Assembly (NCBI GenBank): GCA_019155205.2
Contig: JAHNZQ020000181.1
Location: 3,472,110-3,491,551 of the forward strand
From: Gracilaria vermiculophylla
Taxonomy: Eukaryota; Rhodophyta; Florideophyceae; Gracilariales; Gracilariaceae
DNA length: 19,442 bases
Direction of reading: 5' to 3'
A program made the translations under genes and the position numbers. Positions 18,426 to 19,442 of this stretch are shown piece by piece. How positions within the stretch are numbered: the stretch's first letter is position 1; every line of letters starts with the position of its first letter. A model generated the notes under the pieces. That model was not told the origin of the DNA and ran no database searches. It saw only the letters and a list, made by a program, of their open reading frames with translations.

Positions 18426-19169
18426 TTAAGGAGGTGCTGCTTCTTCATCTTCACCGCGTATCTTTTCTTGATCTGGGTCTATCACTGTCCTTTGTTGCTC
18501 ATTATATTCTTCGCCGCTAAACACCCCATCAGCACCGCTGTCATCACCATCTCCAAGATCAATACGTTCTATCATGTATTTTCTGATCCTTTTGGCTCTT
18601 TGAACTGAAAGTGGAATTCGCGGATCTCCTATAGGTGCGGCTTTTCGATATAGTAGCACGAATTTTCTCCTCAGAGAATCAGTACTTCTGTTCTCGTCAG
18701 GGTAGTTGGTTTTGTGTATGGCGTTGATCGCGTCCCACTCATCCGCACCGATGGGAAGTTCCTGTTCAAGAACATCCAACAAACTGTGTATTTCTTTCTC
18801 GGTAAATGTTGCCCCTCGGCCGGTAGATGTGGCTCCTTTCTTGACTTCTTTCCGACTCCGCTTTTTTCCTGTGTGCACATTGCTTGTGCCACGGTTTGGC
18901 TTTGGAATAGAGTGGTGATTTCTCTTTAACGGCGAAAGCTTTTGCGTGATCGATGGACTATCAAGGTTAAAAACTGTGTTGCGATTGGATGCAACAGAGA
19001 GGGCTGTCGTTGATATATTCGCTGCGGCTGCGTAACGAGAGCTGTGGTCTTCAATGAGAGGCTTTGAAGATTGAAGTTGACCACTTGGGGTGGCGGGACA
19101 TGGAGTGTGAGAATTTGAAGTGTCGCGAGCTAGAAGCTCAGGGTCGCCATTCCAGTTTGATTGTGCCAT
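18426..19169 (-). CDS. Harbinger-associated Myb/SANT-like protein, open part
   Basis: 247 codons from ATG 19169. In PIF/Harbinger elements the second gene encodes a Myb/SANT-like protein that binds the element ends and helps bring the transposase into the nucleus. Residues 1-100 are polar and Ser/Thr-rich. A basic, likely nuclear-localisation stretch GKKRSRKEVKK is at 101-111. The conserved domain spans about 118-202: GRGATFTEKEIHSLLDVLEQ, ELPIGADEWDAINAIH, RSTDSLRRKFVLLYRK, RAKRIRKYMIERID. I associate this pattern with DUF6818 proteins, abundant in oomycetes, with moderate certainty. The tail is acidic (EEYNEQQ... GEDEEAAPP) and ends at TAA 18426-18428, which appears to be a premature stop. 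Confidence 0.75.
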   Translation of the reverse strand: MAQSNWNGDPELLARDTSNSHTPCPATPSGQLQSSKPLIEDHSSRYAAAANISTTALSVASNRNTVFNLDSPSITQKLSPLKRNHHSIPKPNRGTSNVHTGKKRSRKEVKKGATSTGRGATFTEKEIHSLLDVLEQELPIGADEWDAINAIHKTNYPDENRSTDSLRRKFVLLYRKAAPIGDPRIPLSVQRAKRIRKYMIERIDLGDGDDSGADGVFSGEEYNEQQRTVIDPDQEKIRGEDEEAAPP

Positions 19170-19442
19170 GTTTGCAACTAATAGTGAGGTAGGGTTGATT
19201 GGTAGGCAAGATGGGGATAAAACGATTTGGATATAAGCCGTAGGTTAAACAGGTGCAGTGTTTGACCCTGTAGTACAGTGGCTCCTACGGCAATATGGTG
19301 GTTTGGCCTTAAGGTATAATATTCCTAAGGAGGGTTCGTAATTTATTAGCTGGGCCACGTGGTGCATAATATTGCCTGCGTGCGCTACAGTATCCTTAAG
19401 GGACGGTAGAATTTATTATTTATTTTAGATATTTTATGCAGG
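19170..19442. other. Upstream region of the Myb-like gene and right flank
   Basis: No gene. Should contain the promoter of the Myb-like gene and the right end of the Harbinger element. Candidate inverted strings are CCTTAAGG (19308-19315) and TATCCTTAAGGG (19391-19402), and a palindrome-like CTGTAGTACAG (19268-19278). None could be paired with a left terminus. Confidence 0.3.

Larger units (their letters stand above)
16890..19169. mobile_element. PIF/Harbinger-type DNA transposon (core)
   Basis: Two convergent genes, a DDE transposase (plus) and a Myb/SANT-like protein (minus), define a PIF/Harbinger element. The final stops are only 18 bases apart (18047 and 18066 on opposite strands). Flanking terminal inverted repeats and a 3-bp target duplication should lie outside these limits, within about 16500-16800 and 19200-19442, but I could not pair any convincingly. 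Confidence 0.75.

Noticed and set aside
18075..18608. Long plus-strand frame (177 codons) with hydrophobic Phe/Leu/Ser-rich stretches that look like membrane segments
   Set aside because: It is antisense to the Arg/Glu-rich coiled-coil tail of the Myb-like gene; purine-rich coding read backwards gives artificial Phe/Leu/Ser-rich sequence.
19250..19402. Harbinger right terminal inverted repeat
   Set aside because: Several palindrome-like strings occur, but none matches convincingly with sequence left of 16890.
1..19442. CRISPR arrays, tRNA or rRNA genes
   Set aside because: No regularly spaced short repeats and no cloverleaf or rRNA-like sequence seen; the content is that of eukaryotic transposable elements.

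Overview
The window reads as repeat-rich nuclear DNA of a eukaryote, most likely an oomycete (a Phytophthora- or downy-mildew-like organism). This rests on three things. There is a PIF/Harbinger transposase paired with a convergent Myb/SANT-like gene of the type I associate with oomycetes. The two Ty3/gypsy polyproteins have oomycete-like motif wording. AT-rich spacers separate islands of more balanced composition. The assignment is an inference from remembered family resemblance. I see no ordinary housekeeping gene, no RNA gene and no CRISPR array; essentially everything recognisable is a mobile element, mostly broken.

Layout, left to right. (1) 1-324: terminal block of a Tc1/mariner-type element, repeated in inverted orientation at 15321-15655. 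(2) 332-1605: a Tc1-like element on the minus strand. Its transposase is one frame with five nonsense codons, and the third catalytic acidic residue has become Lys. (3) 1606-3500: spacer, then a probable 5' untranslated/LTR zone with no recognised gene. (4) about 3538-9530: Ty3/gypsy element A on the plus strand, with gag, protease, RT, RNase H, integrase and C-terminal tail in order but full of frameshifts and stops. A foreign segment of about 383 bp sits inside its RT, and a deletion removes the front of its integrase. (5) 9530-12000: a region with an unrecognised plus-strand reading frame (10541-11974, two stops) with a proline-rich tail. (6) 14838 down to about 12190: Ty3/gypsy element B on the minus strand, cut off inside RT at its 5' end and running RT, RNase H, integrase, chromodomain. 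(7) 14838-15655: a hairpin-rich AT-rich stretch, then two Tc1-type termini placed head to head. (8) 15655-16889: AT-rich spacer. (9) 16890-19169: a Harbinger element with an apparently complete transposase on the plus strand and a Myb-like partner on the minus strand, tail to tail, whose C-terminal coiled coil is cut by three stop codons.

How it fits together: elements A and B are different gypsy lineages facing each other with the unknown frame between them. Neither can encode all its own functions. The Harbinger transposase is the only recognisable transposition enzyme in the window that looks intact. The items best worth following are the unknown frame antisense to element B, the inverted Tc1 blocks bracketing the cluster, the small insertion inside the RT of element A, and the Harbinger pair with one intact and one decaying partner.
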